NCBI RefSeq assembly: GCF_933775445.1
Contig: NW_026089400.1
Span: 248,001 to 312,000 of the forward strand
From: Argentina anserina
Taxonomy: Eukaryota > Streptophyta > Magnoliopsida > Rosales > Rosaceae
DNA: 64,000 bases
Direction: 5' to 3'
Shown: piece after piece, positions 10,406 to 25,300 of the stretch
Numbering within the stretch: the first letter of the stretch is position 1
Layout of the letters: each line of letters starts with the position of its first letter
Notes under the pieces: model-generated
Told to the model about the DNA's origin: nothing
Databases searched by the model: none
What the model saw: the letters and a program-made list of their open reading frames with translations, nothing else
Made by a program: the position numbers and the translations under genes

Positions 10406-12297
10406 GATACTCAAACGAGAAATGAAAAGATACACAATTGGAATAGTAAAGATACGCAAACGATGTAAAGATACTCAGTTTGAAAGAAACACACTCCCAC
10501 ACTTGCAAAACTCTCAAATACAATAGAAACTCGCATCAGAAAGCCTTACAGAAAGATACTCAAACGAGAAATGAAAAGATACACAACTGGAATAGTAAAG
10601 ATACGCAAACGATGTAAAGATACACAATTGGAATAGTAAAGATACGCAAACGATGTAAAGATACACAATTGGAATAGTAAAGATACGCAAACGATGTAAA
10701 GATACTCAGTTTGAAAGAAACACACTCCCACACTTGCAAAACTCTCAAATACAATAGAAACTCGCATCAGAAGCCTTACAGAAAGATACTCAAACGAGAA
10801 ATGAAAAGATACACAATTAGAATAGTAAAGATACGCAAAAGATGTAAAGATACACAATTGGAATAGTAAAGATACGCAAACGATGTAAAGATACTCAGTT
10901 TGAAAGAAACACACTCCCACACTTGCAAAACTCTCAAATACAATAGAAACTCGCATCAGAAGCCTTACAGAAAGATACTCAAACGAGAAATGAAAAGATA
11001 CACAATTGGAATAGTAAAGATACGCAAACGATGTAAAGATAAACAATTGGAATAGTAAAGTTACGCAAACGATGTAAAGATACTCAGTTTGAAAGAAACA
11101 CACTCCCACACTTGCAAAACTCTGAAATACAATAGAAACTCGCATCAGAAGCCTTACAGAAAGATACTCAAACGAGAAATGAAAAGATACACAATTGGAA
11201 TAGTAAAGATACGCAAACGATGTAAAGATACACAATTGGAATAGTAAAGATACGCAAACGATGTAAAGATACTCAGTTTGAAAGAAACACACTCCCACAC
11301 TTGCAAAACTCTCAAATACAATAGAAACTCGCATCAGAAGCCTTACAGAAAGATACTCAAACGAGAAATGAAAAGATACACAATTGGAATAGTAAAGATA
11401 CGCAAACGATGTAAAGATACACAATTGGAATAGTAAAGATACGCAAACGATGTAAAGATACTCAGTTTGAAAGAAACACACTCCCACACTTGCAAAACTC
11501 TCAAATACAATAGAAACTCGCATCAGAAGCCTTACAGAAAGATACTCAAACGAAAAAAGAAAAGATACACAGTTGGAATAGTAAAGATACGCAAACGATG
11601 TAAAGATACACAATTGGAATAGTAAAGATACGCAAACGATGTAAAGATACTCAGTTTGAAAGAAACACACTCCCACACTTGCAAAACTCTGAAATACAAT
11701 AGAAACTCGCATCAGAAGCCTTACAGAAAGATACTCAAACGAGAAATGAAAAGATACACAATTGGAATAGTAAAGATACGCAAACGATGTAAAGATACAC
11801 AATTGGAATAGTAAAGATACGCAAACGATGTAAAGATTCTCAGTTTGAAAGAAACACACTCCCACACTTGCAAAACTCTCAAATACAATAGAAACTCGCA
11901 TCAGAAGCCTTACAGAAAGATACTCAAACGAAAAAAGAAAAGATACACAGTTGGAATAGTAAAGATACGCAAACGATGTAAAGATACACAATTGGAATAG
12001 TAAAGATACGCAAACGATGTAAAGATACTCAGTTTGAAAGAAACACACTCCCACACTTGCAAAACTCTCAAATACAATAGAAACTCGCATCAGAAGCCTT
12101 ACAGAAAGATACTCAAACGAGAAATGAAAAGATACACAATTGGAATAGTAAAGATACGCAAACGATGTAAAGATACACAATTGGAATAGTAAAGATACGC
12201 AAACGATGTAAAGATACTCAGTTTGAAAGAAACACACTCCCACACTTGCAAAACTCTCAAATTCAAGCGAAACTCGCATCAGAAAGCCTTACAGAAA
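10406..12297. repeat. zone A higher-order repeat copy, 1892 bp
   Basis: This copy has the same ten-monomer order and length as the preceding one, offset by exactly 1892 bp throughout. The exact length match implies recent duplication without indels. Confidence 0.9.
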
Positions 12298-14108
12298 GAT
12301 ACTCAAACGAGAAATGAAAAGATACACAATTGGAATAGTAAAGATACGCAAACGATGTAAAGATACTCAGTTTGAAAGAAACACACTCCCACACTTGCAA
12401 AACTCTCAAATACAATAGAAACTCGCATCAGAAAGCCTTACAGAAAGATACTCAAACGAGAAATGAAAAGATACACAACTGGAATAGTAAAGATACGCAA
12501 ACGATGTAAAGATACACAATTGGAATAGTAAAGATACGCAAACGATGTAAAGATACACAATTGGAATAGTAAAGATACGCAAACGATGTAAAGATACTCA
12601 GTTTGAAAGAAACACACTCCCACACTTGCAAAACTCTCAAATTCAATAGAAACTCGCATCAGAAAGCCTTACAGAAAGATACTCAAACGAGAAATGAAAA
12701 GATACACAATTGGAATAGTAAAGATACGCAAACGATGTAAATATAACAATTGGAATAGTAAAGATACGCAAACGATGTAAAGATACTCAGTTTGAAAGAA
12801 ACACACTCCCACACTTGCAAGACTCTCAAATACAATAGAAACTAGCATCAGAAGCCTTACAGAAAGATACTCAAACGAGAAATGAAAAGATACACAATTG
12901 GAATAGTAAAGATACGCAAACGATGTAAAGATACTCAGTTTGAAAGAAACACACTCCCACACTTGCAAAACTCTCAAATTCAAGAGAAACTCGCATCAGA
13001 AAGCCTTACAGAAAGATACTCAAACGAGAAATGAAAAGATACACAATTGGAATAGTAAAGATACGCAAACGATGTAAAGATACTCAGTTTGAAAGAAACA
13101 CACTCCCACACTTGCAAAACTCTCAAATACAATAGAAACTCGCATCAGAAGCCTTACAGAAAGATACTCAAACGAGAAATGAAAAGATACACAATTAGAA
13201 TAGTAAAGATACGCAAAAGATGTAAAGATACACAATTGGAATAGTAAAGATACGCAAACGATGTAAAGATACTCAGTTTGAAAGAAACACACTCCCACAC
13301 TTGCAAAACTCTCAAATACAATAGAAACTCGCATCAGAAGCCTTACAGAAAGATACTCAAACGAGAAATGAAAAGATACACAATTGGAATAGTAAAGATA
13401 CGCAAACGATGTAAAGATAAACAATTGGAATAGTAAAGTTACGCAAACGATGTAAAGATACTCAGTTTGAAAGAAACACACTCCCACACTTGCAAAACTC
13501 TGAAATACAATAGAAACTCGCATCAGAAGCCTTACAGAAAGATACTCAAACGAGAAATGAAAAGATACACAATTGGAATAGTAAAGATACGCAAACGATG
13601 TAAAGATACACAATTGGAATAGTAAAGATACGCAAACGATGTAAAGATACTCAGTTTGAAAGAAACACACTCCCACACTTGCAAAACTCTCAAATACAAT
13701 AGAAACTCGCATCAGAAGCCTTACAGAAAGATACTCAAACGAAAAAAGAAAAGATACACAGTTGGAATAGTAAAGATACGCAAACGATGTAAAGATACAC
13801 AATTGGAATAGTAAAGATACGCAAACGATGTAAAGATACTCAGTTTGAAAGAAACACACTCCCACACTTACAAAACACTCAAATACAATAGAAACTCGCA
13901 TCAGAAGCCTTACAGAAAGATACTCAAACGAGAAATGAAAAGATACACAATTGGAATAGTAAAGATACGGAAACGATGTAAAGATACACAATTGGAATAG
14001 TAAAGATACGCAAACGATGTAAAGATACTCAGTTTGAAAGAAACACACTCCCACACTTGCAAAACTCTCAAATTCAAGCGAAACTCGCATCAGAAAGCCT
14101 TACAGAAA
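12298..14108. repeat. zone A higher-order repeat copy, 1811 bp
   Basis: Ten monomers of 149, 231, 188, 149, 148, four of 189, and 190 bp sum to 1811. The start matches the 1892-bp type; the middle contains different, shorter monomers (one carrying the gatgtaaatataac junction and a gaaactagcatc tail), so the unit is recombinant. Confidence 0.87.
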
Positions 14109-15920
14109 GATACTCAAACGAGAAATGAAAAGATACACAATTGGAATAGTAAAGATACGCAAACGATGTAAAGATACTCAGTTTGAAAGAAACACACTCC
14201 CACACTTGCAAAACTCTCAAATACAATAGAAACTCGCATCAGAAAGCCTTACAGAAAGATACTCAAACGAGAAATGAAAAGATACACAACTGGAATAGTA
14301 AAGATACGCAAACGATGTAAAGATACACAATTGGAATAGTAAAGATACGCAAACGATGTAAAGATACACAATTGGAATAGTAAAGATACGCAAACGATGT
14401 AAAGATACTCAGTTTGAAAGAAACACACTCCCACACTTGCAAAACTCTCAAATTCAATAGAAACTCGCATCAGAAAGCCTTACAGAAAGATACTCAAACG
14501 AGAAATGAAAAGATACACAATTGGAATAGTAAAGATACGCAAACGATGTAAATATAACAATTGGAATAGTAAAGATACGCAAACGATGTAAAGATACTCA
14601 GTTTGAAAGAAACACACTCCCACACTTGCAAAACTCTCAAATTCAAGAGAAACTCGCATTAGAAAGCCTTACAGAAAGATACTCAAACGAGAAATGAAAA
14701 GATACACAATTGGAATAGTAAAGATACGCAAACGATGTAAAGATACTCAGTTTGAAAGAAACACACTCCCACACTTGCAAAACTCTCAAATTCAAGAGAA
14801 ACTCGCATCAGAAAGCCTTACAGAAAGATACTCAAACGAGAAATGAAAAGATACACAATTGGAATAGTAAAGATACGCAAACGATGTAAAGATACTCAGT
14901 TTGAAAGAAACACACTCCCACACTTGCAAAACTCTCAAATACAATAGAAACTCGCATCAGAAGCCTTACAGAAAGATACTCAAACGAGAAATGAAAAGAT
15001 ACACAATTAGAATAGTAAAGATACGCAAAAGATGTAAAGATACACAATTGGAATAGTAAAGATACGCAAACGATGTAAAGATACTCAGTTTGAAAGAAAC
15101 ACACTCCCACACTTGCAAAACTCTCAAATACAATAGAAACTCGCATCAGAAGCCTTACAGAAAGATACTCAAACGAGAAATGAAAAGATACACAATTGGA
15201 ATAGTAAAGATACGCAAACGATGTAAAGATAAACAATTGGAATAGTAAAGTTACGCAAACGATGTAAAGATACTCAGTTTGAAAGAAACACACTCCCACA
15301 CTTGCAAAACTCTGAAATACAATAGAAACTCGCATCAGAAGCCTTACAGAAAGATACTCAAACGAGAAATGAAAAGATACACAATTGGAATAGTAAAGAT
15401 ACGCAAACGATGTAAAGATACACAATTGGAATAGTAAAGATACGCAAACGATGTAAAGATACTCAGTTTGAAAGAAACACACTCCCACACTTGCAAAACT
15501 CTCAAATACAATAGAAACTCGCATCAGAAGCCTTACAGAAAGATACTCAAACGAAAAAAGAAAAGATACACAGTTGGAATAGTAAAGATACGCAAACGAT
15601 GTAAAGATACACAATTGGAATAGTAAAGATACGCAAACGATGTAAAGATACTCAGTTTGAAAGAAACACACTCCCACACTTGCAAAACTCTCAAATACAA
15701 TAGAAACTCGCATCAGAAGCCTTACAGAAAGATACTCAAACGAGAAATGAAAAGATACACAATTGGAATAGTAAAGATACGGAAACGATGTAAAGATACA
15801 CAATTGGAATAGTAAAGATACGCAAACGATGTAAAGATAGTCAGTTTGAAAGAAACACACTCCCACATTTGCAAAACTCTCAAATTCAATAGAAACTCGC
15901 ATCAGAAAGCCTTACAGAAA
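14109..15920. repeat. zone A higher-order repeat copy, 1812 bp
   Basis: Offset by 1811-1812 bp from the preceding copy and similar in order. It loses the caagcgaaac marker at its end (caatagaaac near 15887) and gains a gatagtcag tail and cccacatttgc, variants that are common in zone B. It is therefore the transition to zone B. Confidence 0.82.
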
Positions 15921-16114
15921 GATACTCAAACGAGAAATGAAAAGATACACAATTGGAATAGTAAAGATACGGAAACGATGTAAAGATACACAATTGGAAT
16001 AGTAAAGATACGCAAACGATGTAAAGATACACAATTGGAATATCAAAGATACGGAAACGATGTAAAGATACACAATTGGAATAGTAAAGATACGCAAACG
16101 ATGTAAAGATACTC

Positions 16115-17898
16115 AGTTTGAAAGAAACACACTCCCACACTTGCAAGACTCTCAAATACAATAGAAACTAGCATCAGAAGCCTTACAGAAAGATACTTAA
16201 ACGAGAAAAGAAAAGATACACAATTGGAATAGTAAAGATACGCAAACGATGTAAAGATACTCAGTTTGAAAGAAACACACTCCCACACTTGCAAAACTCT
16301 CAAATACAATAGAAACTCGCATCAGAAGCCTTACAGAAAGATACTCAAAGGAGAAATGAAAAGATACACAATTGGAATAGTAAAGATACGCAAACGATGT
16401 AAAGATACACAATTGGAATAGTAAAGATACGCAAACGATGTAAAGATACTCAGTTGGAAAGAAACACACTCGCACACTTACAAAACTCTCAAATACAATT
16501 GAAACTCGCATCAGTAGGCTTACAGAAAGATACTCAAACGAGAAATGAAAAGATACACAATTAGAATAGTAAAGATACGCAAAAGATGTAAAGATACACA
16601 ATTGGAATAGTAAAGATACGCAAACGATGTAAAGATACTCAGTTTGAAAGAAACACACTCCCACACTTGCAAAACTCTCAAAAACAATAGAAACTCGCAT
16701 CAGAAGCCTTACAGAAAGATACTCAAACGAGAAATGAAAAGATACACAATTGGAATAGTAAAGATACGCAAACGATGTAAAGATACACAATTGGAATAGT
16801 AAAGAAACGCAAACTATGTAAAGATACTCAGTTTGAAAGAAACACACTCCCACACTTGCAAGACTCTCAAATACAATAGAAACTAGCATCAGAAGCCTTA
16901 CAGAAAGATACTCAAACGAGAAAGGAAAAGATACACAATTGGAATAGTAAAGATACGCAAACGATGTAAAGATACACAATTGGAATAGTAAAGATACGGA
17001 AACGATGTAAAGATACACAATTGGAATAGTAAAGATACGCAAACGATGTAAAGATACTCAGTTTGAAAGAAACACACTCCCACACTTGCAAAACTCTCAA
17101 ATACAATAGAAACTCGCATCAGGAAGCCTTACAGAAAGATACTCAAACGAGAAAGGAAAAGATACACAATTGGAATAGTAAAGATACGCAAACGATGTAA
17201 AGATACACAATTGGAATAATAAAGATACGCAAACGATGTAAAGATACTCAGTTTGAAAGAAACACACTCCCACACTTGCAAAACTCTCAAATACAATAGA
17301 AACTCGCATCAGAAGCCTTAGAGAAAGATACTCAAACGAGAAATGAAAAGATACACAATTGGAATAGTAAAGATACGCAAACGATGTAAAGATACACAAT
17401 TGGAATAGTAAAGAAACGCAAACTATGTAAAGATACTCAGTTTGAAAGAAACACACTCCCACACTTGCAAGACTCTCAAATACAATAGAAACTAGCATCA
17501 GAAGCCTTACAGAAAGATACTCAAACGAGAAAGGAAAAGATACACAATTGGAATAGTAAAGATACGCAAACGATGTAAAGATACACAATTGGAATAGTAA
17601 AGATACGGAAACCATGTAAAGATACACAATTGGAATAGTAAAGATACGCAAACGATGTAAAGATACTCAGTTTGAAAGAAACACACTCCCACACTTGCAA
17701 AACTCTCAAATACAATAGAAACTCGCATCAGAAGCCTTACAGAAAGATACTCAAACGAGAAATGAAAAGATACACAATTGGAATAGTAAAGATACGCAAA
17801 CGATGTAAAGATAAACAATTGCAAAAGTAAAGATACGGAAACGATGTAAAGATACACAATTGGAATAGTAAAGATTCGCAAACAATTTAAAGGTAGTC
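16115..17898. repeat. 1784-bp tandem duplication in zone B, copy 1
   Basis: Multiple landmarks in this block recur exactly 1784 bp downstream (for example monomer features near 16197, 17097, 17507 and 17751). The left border is approximate: just before 16115 the two copies differ (gatactcag against aggtagtcag). Confidence 0.78.
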
Positions 17899-19682
17899 AG
17901 TTTGAAAGAAACACACTCCCACACTTGCAAGACTCTCAAATACAATAGAAACTAGCATCAGAAGCCTTACAGAAAGATACTTAAACGAGAAAAGAAAAGA
18001 TACACAATTGGAATAGTAAAGATACGCAAACGATGTAAAGATACTCAGTTTGAAAGAAACACACTCCCACACTTGCAAAACTCTCAAATACAATAGAAAC
18101 TCGCATCAGAAGCCTTACAGAAAGATACTCAAAGGAGTAATGAAAAGATACACAATTGGAATAGTAAAGATACGCAAACGATGTAAAGATACACAATTGG
18201 AATAGTAAAGATACGCAAACGATGTAAAGATACTCAGTTTGAAAGAAACACACTCCCACACTTGCAAAACTCTCAAATACAATAGAAACTCGCATCAGAA
18301 GCCTTACAGAAAGATACTCAAACGAGAAATGAAAAGATACACAATTAGAATAGTAAAGATACGCAAAAGATGTAAAGATACACAATTGGAATAGTAAAGA
18401 TACGCAAACGATGTAAAGATACTCAGTTTGAAAGAAACACACTCCCACACTTGCAAAACTCTCAAAAACAATAGAAACTCGCATCAGAAGCCTTACAGAA
18501 AGATACTCAAACGAGAAATGAAAAGATACACAATTGGAATAGTAAAGATACGCAAACGATGTAAAGATACACAATTGGAATAGTAAAGAAACGCAAACTA
18601 TGTAAAGATACTCAGTTTGAAAGAAACACACTCCCACACTTGCAAGACTCTCAAATACAATAGAAACTAGCATCAGAAGTCTTACAGAAAGATACTCAAA
18701 CGAGAAAGGAAAAGATACACAATTGGAATAGTAAAGATACGCAAACGATGTAAAGATACACAATTGGAATAGTAAAGATACGGAAACGATGTAAAGATAC
18801 ACAATTGGAATAGTAAAGATACGCAAACGATGTAAAGATACTCAGTTTGAAAGAAACACACTCCCACACTTGCAAAACTCTCAAATACAATAGAAACTCG
18901 CATCAGGAAGCCTTACAGAAAGATACTCAAACGAGAAAGGAAAAGATACACAATTGGAATAGTAAAGATACGCAAACGATGTAAAGATACACAATTGGAA
19001 TAATAAAGATACGCAAACGATGTAAAGATACTCAGTTTGAAAGAAACACACTCCCACACTTGCAAAACTCTCAAATACAATAGAAACTCGCATCAGAAGC
19101 CTTAGAGAAAGATACTCAAACGAGAAATGAAAAGATACACAATTGGAATAGTAAAGATACGCAAACGATGTAAAGATACACAATTGGAATAGTAAAGAAA
19201 CGCAAACTATGTAAAGATACTCAGTTTGAAAGAAACACACTCCCACACTTGCAAGACTCTCAAATACAATAGAAACTAGCATCAGAAGCCTTACAGAAAG
19301 ATACTCAAACGAGAAAGGAAAAGATACACAATTGGAATAGTAAAGATACGCAAATGATGTAAAGATACACAATTGGAATAGTAAAGATACGGAAACAATG
19401 TAAAGATACACAATTGGAATAGTAAAGATACGCAAACGATGTAAAGATACTCAGTTTGAAAGAAACACACTCCCACACTTGCAAAACTCTCAAATACAAT
19501 AGAAACTCGCATCAGAAGCCTTACAGAAAGATACTCAAACGAGAAATGAAAAGATACACAATTGGAATAGTAAAGATACGCAAACGATGTAAAGATAAAC
19601 AATTGCAAAAGTAAAGATACGGAAACGATGTAAAGATACACAATTGGAATAGTAAAGATTCGCAAACAATTTAAAGGTAGTC
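17899..19682. repeat. 1784-bp tandem duplication in zone B, copy 2
   Basis: Near-identical to the preceding 1784 bp, with few single-base differences (for example gcaaatgatg near 19350 for gcaaacgatg). Similarity extends slightly beyond the nominal right border before variants diverge near 19760. Confidence 0.78.
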
Positions 19683-22600
19683 AGTTTGAAAGAAACACAC
19701 TCCCACACTTGCAAGACTCTCAAATACAATAGAAACTAGCATCAGAAGCCTTACAGAAAGATACTCAAACGAGAAAGGAAAAGATACACAATTGGAATAG
19801 TAAAGATACGCAAACGATGTAAAGATACTCAGTTTGAAAGAAACACACTCCCACACTTGCAAAATTCTCAAATACAATAGAAACTCGCATCAGAAGCCTT
19901 ACAGAAAGATACTCAAACGAGAAATGAAAAGATACACAATTGGAATAGTAAAGATACGCAAACGATGTAAAGATAAACAATTGCAATAGTAATGATACGG
20001 AAACGATGTAAATATACACAATTAGAATAGTAAAGATTCGCAAACGATGTAAAGATAGTCAGTTTGAAAGAAACACACTCCCACACTTGCAAGACTCTCA
20101 AATACAATAGAAACTCGCATCAGAAGCCTTACAGAAAGATACTCAAACGAGAAATGAAAAGATACACAATTGGAATAGTAAAGATACGCAAACGATGTAA
20201 AGATACACAATTGGAATAGTAAAGTTACGCAAACGATGTAAAGATACTCAGTTTGAAAGAAACACACTCCCACACTTGCAAAACTCTGAAATACAATAGA
20301 AACTCGCATCAGAAGCCTTAAAGAAAGATACTCAAACGAGAAATGAAAAGATACACAATCGGAATAGTAAAGATACGCAAACGATGTAAAGATACACAAT
20401 TGGAATAGTAAAGATACGCAAACGATGTAAAGATACTCAGTTTGAAAGAAACACACTCCCACACTTGCAAAACTCTCAAATACAATAGAAACTCGCATCA
20501 GAAGCCTTACAGAAAGATACTCAAACGAGAAATGAAAAGATACACAATTGGAATAGTAAAGATACGCAAACGATGTAAAGATAAACAATTGGAATAGTAA
20601 AGTTACGCAAACGATGTAAAGATACTCAGTTTGAAAGAAACACACTCCCACACTTGCAAAACTCTGAAATACAATAGAAACTCGCATCAGAAGCCTTACA
20701 GAAAGATACTCAAACGAGAAATGAAAAGATACACAATCGGAATAGTAAAGATACGCAAACGATGTAAAGATACACAATTGGAATAGTAAAGATACGCAAA
20801 CGATGTAAAGATACTCAGTTTGAAAGAAACACACTCCCACACTTGCAAAACTCTCAAATACAATAGAAACTCGCATCAGAAGCCTTACAGAAAGATACTC
20901 AAACGAAAAAAGAAAAGATACACAGTTGGAATAGTAAAGATACGCAAACGATGTAAAGATACACAATTGGAATAGTAAAGATACGCAAACGATGTAAAGA
21001 TACTCAGTTTGAAAGAAACACACTCCCACACTTGCAAAACTCTCAAATACAATAGAAACTCGCATCAGAAGCCTTATAGAAAGATACTCAAACGAGAAAT
21101 GAAAAGATACACAATTGGAATAGTAAAGATACGGAAACGATGTAAAGATACACAATTGGAATAGTAAAGATACGCAAACGATGTAAAGATAGTCAGTTTG
21201 AAAGAAACACACTCCCACATTTGCAAAACTCTCAAATTCAATAGAAACTCGCATCAGAAAGCCTTACAGAAAGATACTCAAACGAGAAATGAAAAGATAC
21301 ACAATTGGAATAGTAAAGATACGCAAACGATGTAAAGATACACAATTGGAATATTAAAGATACGGAAACGATGTAAAGATACACAATTGGAATAGTAAAG
21401 ATACGCAAACGATGTAAAGATACTCAGTTTGAAAGAAACACACTCCCACACTTGCAAGACTCTCAAATACAATAGAAACTAGCATCAGAAGCCTTACAGA
21501 AAGATACTTAAACGAGAAAAGAAAAGATACACAATTGGAATAGTAAAGATACGCAAACGATGTAAAGATACTCAGTTTGAAAGAAACACACTCCCACACT
21601 TGCAAAACTCTCAAATACAATAGAAACTCGCATCAGAAGCCTTACAGAAAGATACTCAAAGGAGAAATGAAAAGATACACAATTGGAATAGTAAAGATAC
21701 GCAAACGATGTAAAGATACACAATTGGAATAGTAAAGATACGCAAAAGATGTAAAGATACTCAGTTGGAAAGAAACACACTCGCAAACTTACAAAACTCT
21801 CAAATACAATTGAAACTCGCATCAGTAGGCTTACAGAAAGATACTCAAACGAGAAATGAAAAGATACACAATTAGAATAGTAAAGATACGCAAAAGATGT
21901 AAAGATACACAATTGGAATAGTAAAGATACGCAAACGATGTAAAGATACTCAGTTTGAAAGAAACACACTCCCACACTTGCAAAACTCTCAAATACAATA
22001 GAAACTCGCATCAGAAGCCTTACAGAAAGATACTCAAACGAGAAATGAAAAGATACACAATTGGAATAGTAAAGATACGCAAACGATGTAAAGATACACA
22101 ATTGGAATAGTAAAGAAACGCAAACTATGTAAAGATACTCAGTTTGAAAGAAACACACTCCCACACTTGCAAAACTCTCAAATTCAATAGAAACTCGCAT
22201 CAGAAAGCCTTACAGAAAGATACTCAAACGAGAAATGAAAAGATACACAATTGGAATAGTAAAGATACGCAAACGATGTAAAGATACACAATTGGAATAG
22301 TAAAGATACGGAAACGATGTAAAGATACACAATTGGAATAGTAAAGATACGCAAACGATGTAAAGATACTCAGTTTGAAAGAAACACACTCCCACACTTG
22401 CAAAACTCTCAAATACAATAGAAACTCGCATCAGGAAGCCTTACAGAAAGATACTCAAACGAGAAAGGAAAAGATACACAATTGGAATAGTAAAGATACG
22501 CAAACGATGTAAAGATACACAATTGGAAAAGTAAAGATACGCAAACGATGTAAAGATACTCAGTTTGAAAGAAACAAACTCCCACACTTGCAAAACTCTC

Positions 22601-23299
22601 AAATACAATAGAAACTCGCATCAGAAGCCTTAGAGAAAGATACTCAAACGAGAAATGAAAAGATACACAATTGGAATAGTAAAGATACGCAAACGATGTA
22701 AAGATACACAATTGGAATAGTAAAGAAACGCAAACTATGTAAAGATACTCAGTTTGAAAGAAACACACTCCCACACTTGCAAGACTCTCAAATACAATAG
22801 AAACTAGCATCAGAAGCCTTACAGAAAGATACTCAAACGAGAAAGGAAAAGATACACAATTGGAATAGTAAAGATACGCAAACGATGTAAAGATACACAA
22901 TTGGAATAGTAAAGATACGGAAACCATGTAAAGATACACAATTGGAATAGTAAAGATACGCAAACGATGTAAAGATACTCAGTTTGAAAGAAACACACTC
23001 CCACACTTGCAAAACTCTCAAATACAATAGAAACTCGCATCAGAAGCCTTACAGAAAGATACTCAAACGAGAAATGAAAAGATACACAATTGGAATAGTA
23101 AAGATACGCAAACGATGTAAAGATAAACAATTGCAAAAGTAAAGATACGGAAACGATGTAAAGATACACAATTGGAATAGTAAAGATTCGCAAACAATTT
23201 AAAGGTAGTCAGTTTGAAAGAAACACACTCCCACACTTGCAAGACTCTCAAATACAATAGAAACTAGCATCAGAAGCCTTACAGAAAGATACTCAAACG

Positions 23300-25300
23300 A
23301 GAAAGGAAAAGATACACAATTGGAATAGTAAAGATACGCAAACGATGTAAAGATACTCAGTTTGAAAGAAACACACTCCCACACTTGCAAAACTCTCAAA
23401 TACAATAGAAACTCGCATAAGAAGCCTTACAGAAAGATACTCAAACGAGAAATGAAAAGATACACAATTGGAATAGTAAAGATACGCAAACGATGTAAAG
23501 ATAAACAATTGCAATAGTAATGATACGGAAACGATGTAAATATACACAATTAGAATAGTAAAGATTCGCAAACGATGTAAAGATAGTCAGTTTGAAAGAA
23601 ACACACTCCCACACTTGCAAGACTCTCAAATACAATAGAAACTCGCATCAGAAGCCTTACAGAAAGATACTCAAACGAGAAATGAAAAGATACACAATTG
23701 GAATAGTAAAGATACGCAAACGATGTAAAGATACACAATTGGAATAGTAAAGATACGCAAACGATGTAAAGATACTCAGTTTGAAAGAAACACACTCCCA
23801 CACTTGCAAAACTCTCAAATTCAATAGAAACTCGCATCAGAAGCCTTACAGAAAGATACTCAAACGAGAAATGAAAAGATACACAATTGGAATAGTAAAG
23901 ATACGAAAACGATGTAAAGATACTCAGTTTGAAAGAAACACACTCCCACACTTGCAAAACTCTCAAATACAATAGAAACTCGCATCAGAAGCCTTACAGA
24001 AAGATACTCAAACGAGAAATGAAAAGATACACAATTGGAATAGTAAAGATACGCAAACGATGTAAAGATACACAATTGGAATAGTAAAGATACGGAAACG
24101 ATGTAAAGATACACAATTGGAATAGTAAAGATACGCAAACGATGTAAAGATACTCAGTTTGAAAGAAACACACTCCCACACTTGCAAGACTCTCAAATAC
24201 AATAGAAACTAGCATCAGAAGCCTTACAGAAAGATACTCAAACGAGAAAGGAAAAGATACACAATTGGAATAATAAAGATACGCAAACGATGTAAAGATA
24301 CTCAGTTTGAAAGAAACACAGTCCCACACTTGCAAAACTCTCAAATACAATAGAAACTCGCATCAGAAGCCTTACAGAAAGATACTCAAAGGAGAAATGA
24401 AAAGATACACAATTGGAATAGTAAAGATACGCAAACAATGTAAAGATACACAATTGGAATAGTAAAGATACGCAAACGATGTAAAGATACTCAGTTGGAA
24501 AGAAACACACTCGCACACTTACAAAACTCTCAAATACAATTGAAACTCGCATCAGTAGGCTTACAGAAAGATACTCAAACGAGACATGAAAAGATACACA
24601 ATTGGAATAGTAAAGATACGCAAAAGATGTAAAGATACACAATTGGAATAGTAAAGATACGCAAACGATGTAAAGATACTCAGTTTGAAAGAAACACACT
24701 CCCACACTTGCAAAACTCTCAAATACAATAGAAACTCGCATCAGAAGCCTTACAGAAAGATACTCAAACGAGAAATGAAAAGATACACAATTGGAATAGT
24801 AAAGATACGCAAACGATGTAAAGATACACAATTGGAATAGTAAAGAAACGCAAACTATGTAAAGATACTCAGTTTGAAAGAAACACACTCCCACACTTGC
24901 AAGACTCTCAAATACAATAGAAACTCGCATCAGAAGCCTTACAGAAAGATACTCAAACGAGAAATGAAAAGATACACAATTGGAATAGTAAAGATACGCA
25001 AACGATGTAAAGATACACAATTGGAATAGTAAAGATACGCAAACTATGTAAAGATACTCAGTTTGAAAGAAACACACTCCCACACTTGCAAAACTCTCAA
25101 ATTGAATAGAAACTCGCATCAGAAAGCCTTACAGAAAGATACTCAAACGAGAAATGAAAAGATACACAATTGGAATAGTAAAGATACGCAAACGATGTAA
25201 AGATAAACAATTGCAATAGTAAAGATACGGAAACGATGTAAAGATACACAATTGGAATAGTAAAGATACGCAAACGATGTAAAGATAGTCAGTTTGAAAG
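23300..25300. repeat. about 2-kb duplicated block in zone B, copy 1 (partner 3297 bp downstream)
   Basis: Landmarks near 23441, 23550, 23781, 24008, 24238 and 25143 recur at +3297 bp. Borders are approximate. The left portion (23.06-24.0 kb) has a further copy at +5796 bp. Confidence 0.72.

Larger units (their letters stand above)
5419..15920. repeat. satellite zone A: ten-monomer higher-order repeats
   Basis: A diagnostic variant (caagcgaaac instead of caatagaaac) occurs at 6331, 8480, 10372, 12264 and 14075, giving spacings of 2149, 1892, 1892 and 1811 bp; a related position at 15887 closes another 1812-bp block. The 1892-bp unit is made of monomers of 149, 230, seven of 189, and 190 bp. 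The zone starts with a partial copy (5419-6364) cut by the retrotransposon. Confidence 0.88.

Noticed and set aside
7047..12279. Minus-strand frames of 482 and 577 codons that look like repetitive membrane proteins
   Set aside because: They are a periodic artefact of a 189-bp satellite on a T-rich strand; frame-breaking 1-bp and 41-bp differences between neighbours argue against coding, and no domain or promoter is evident.
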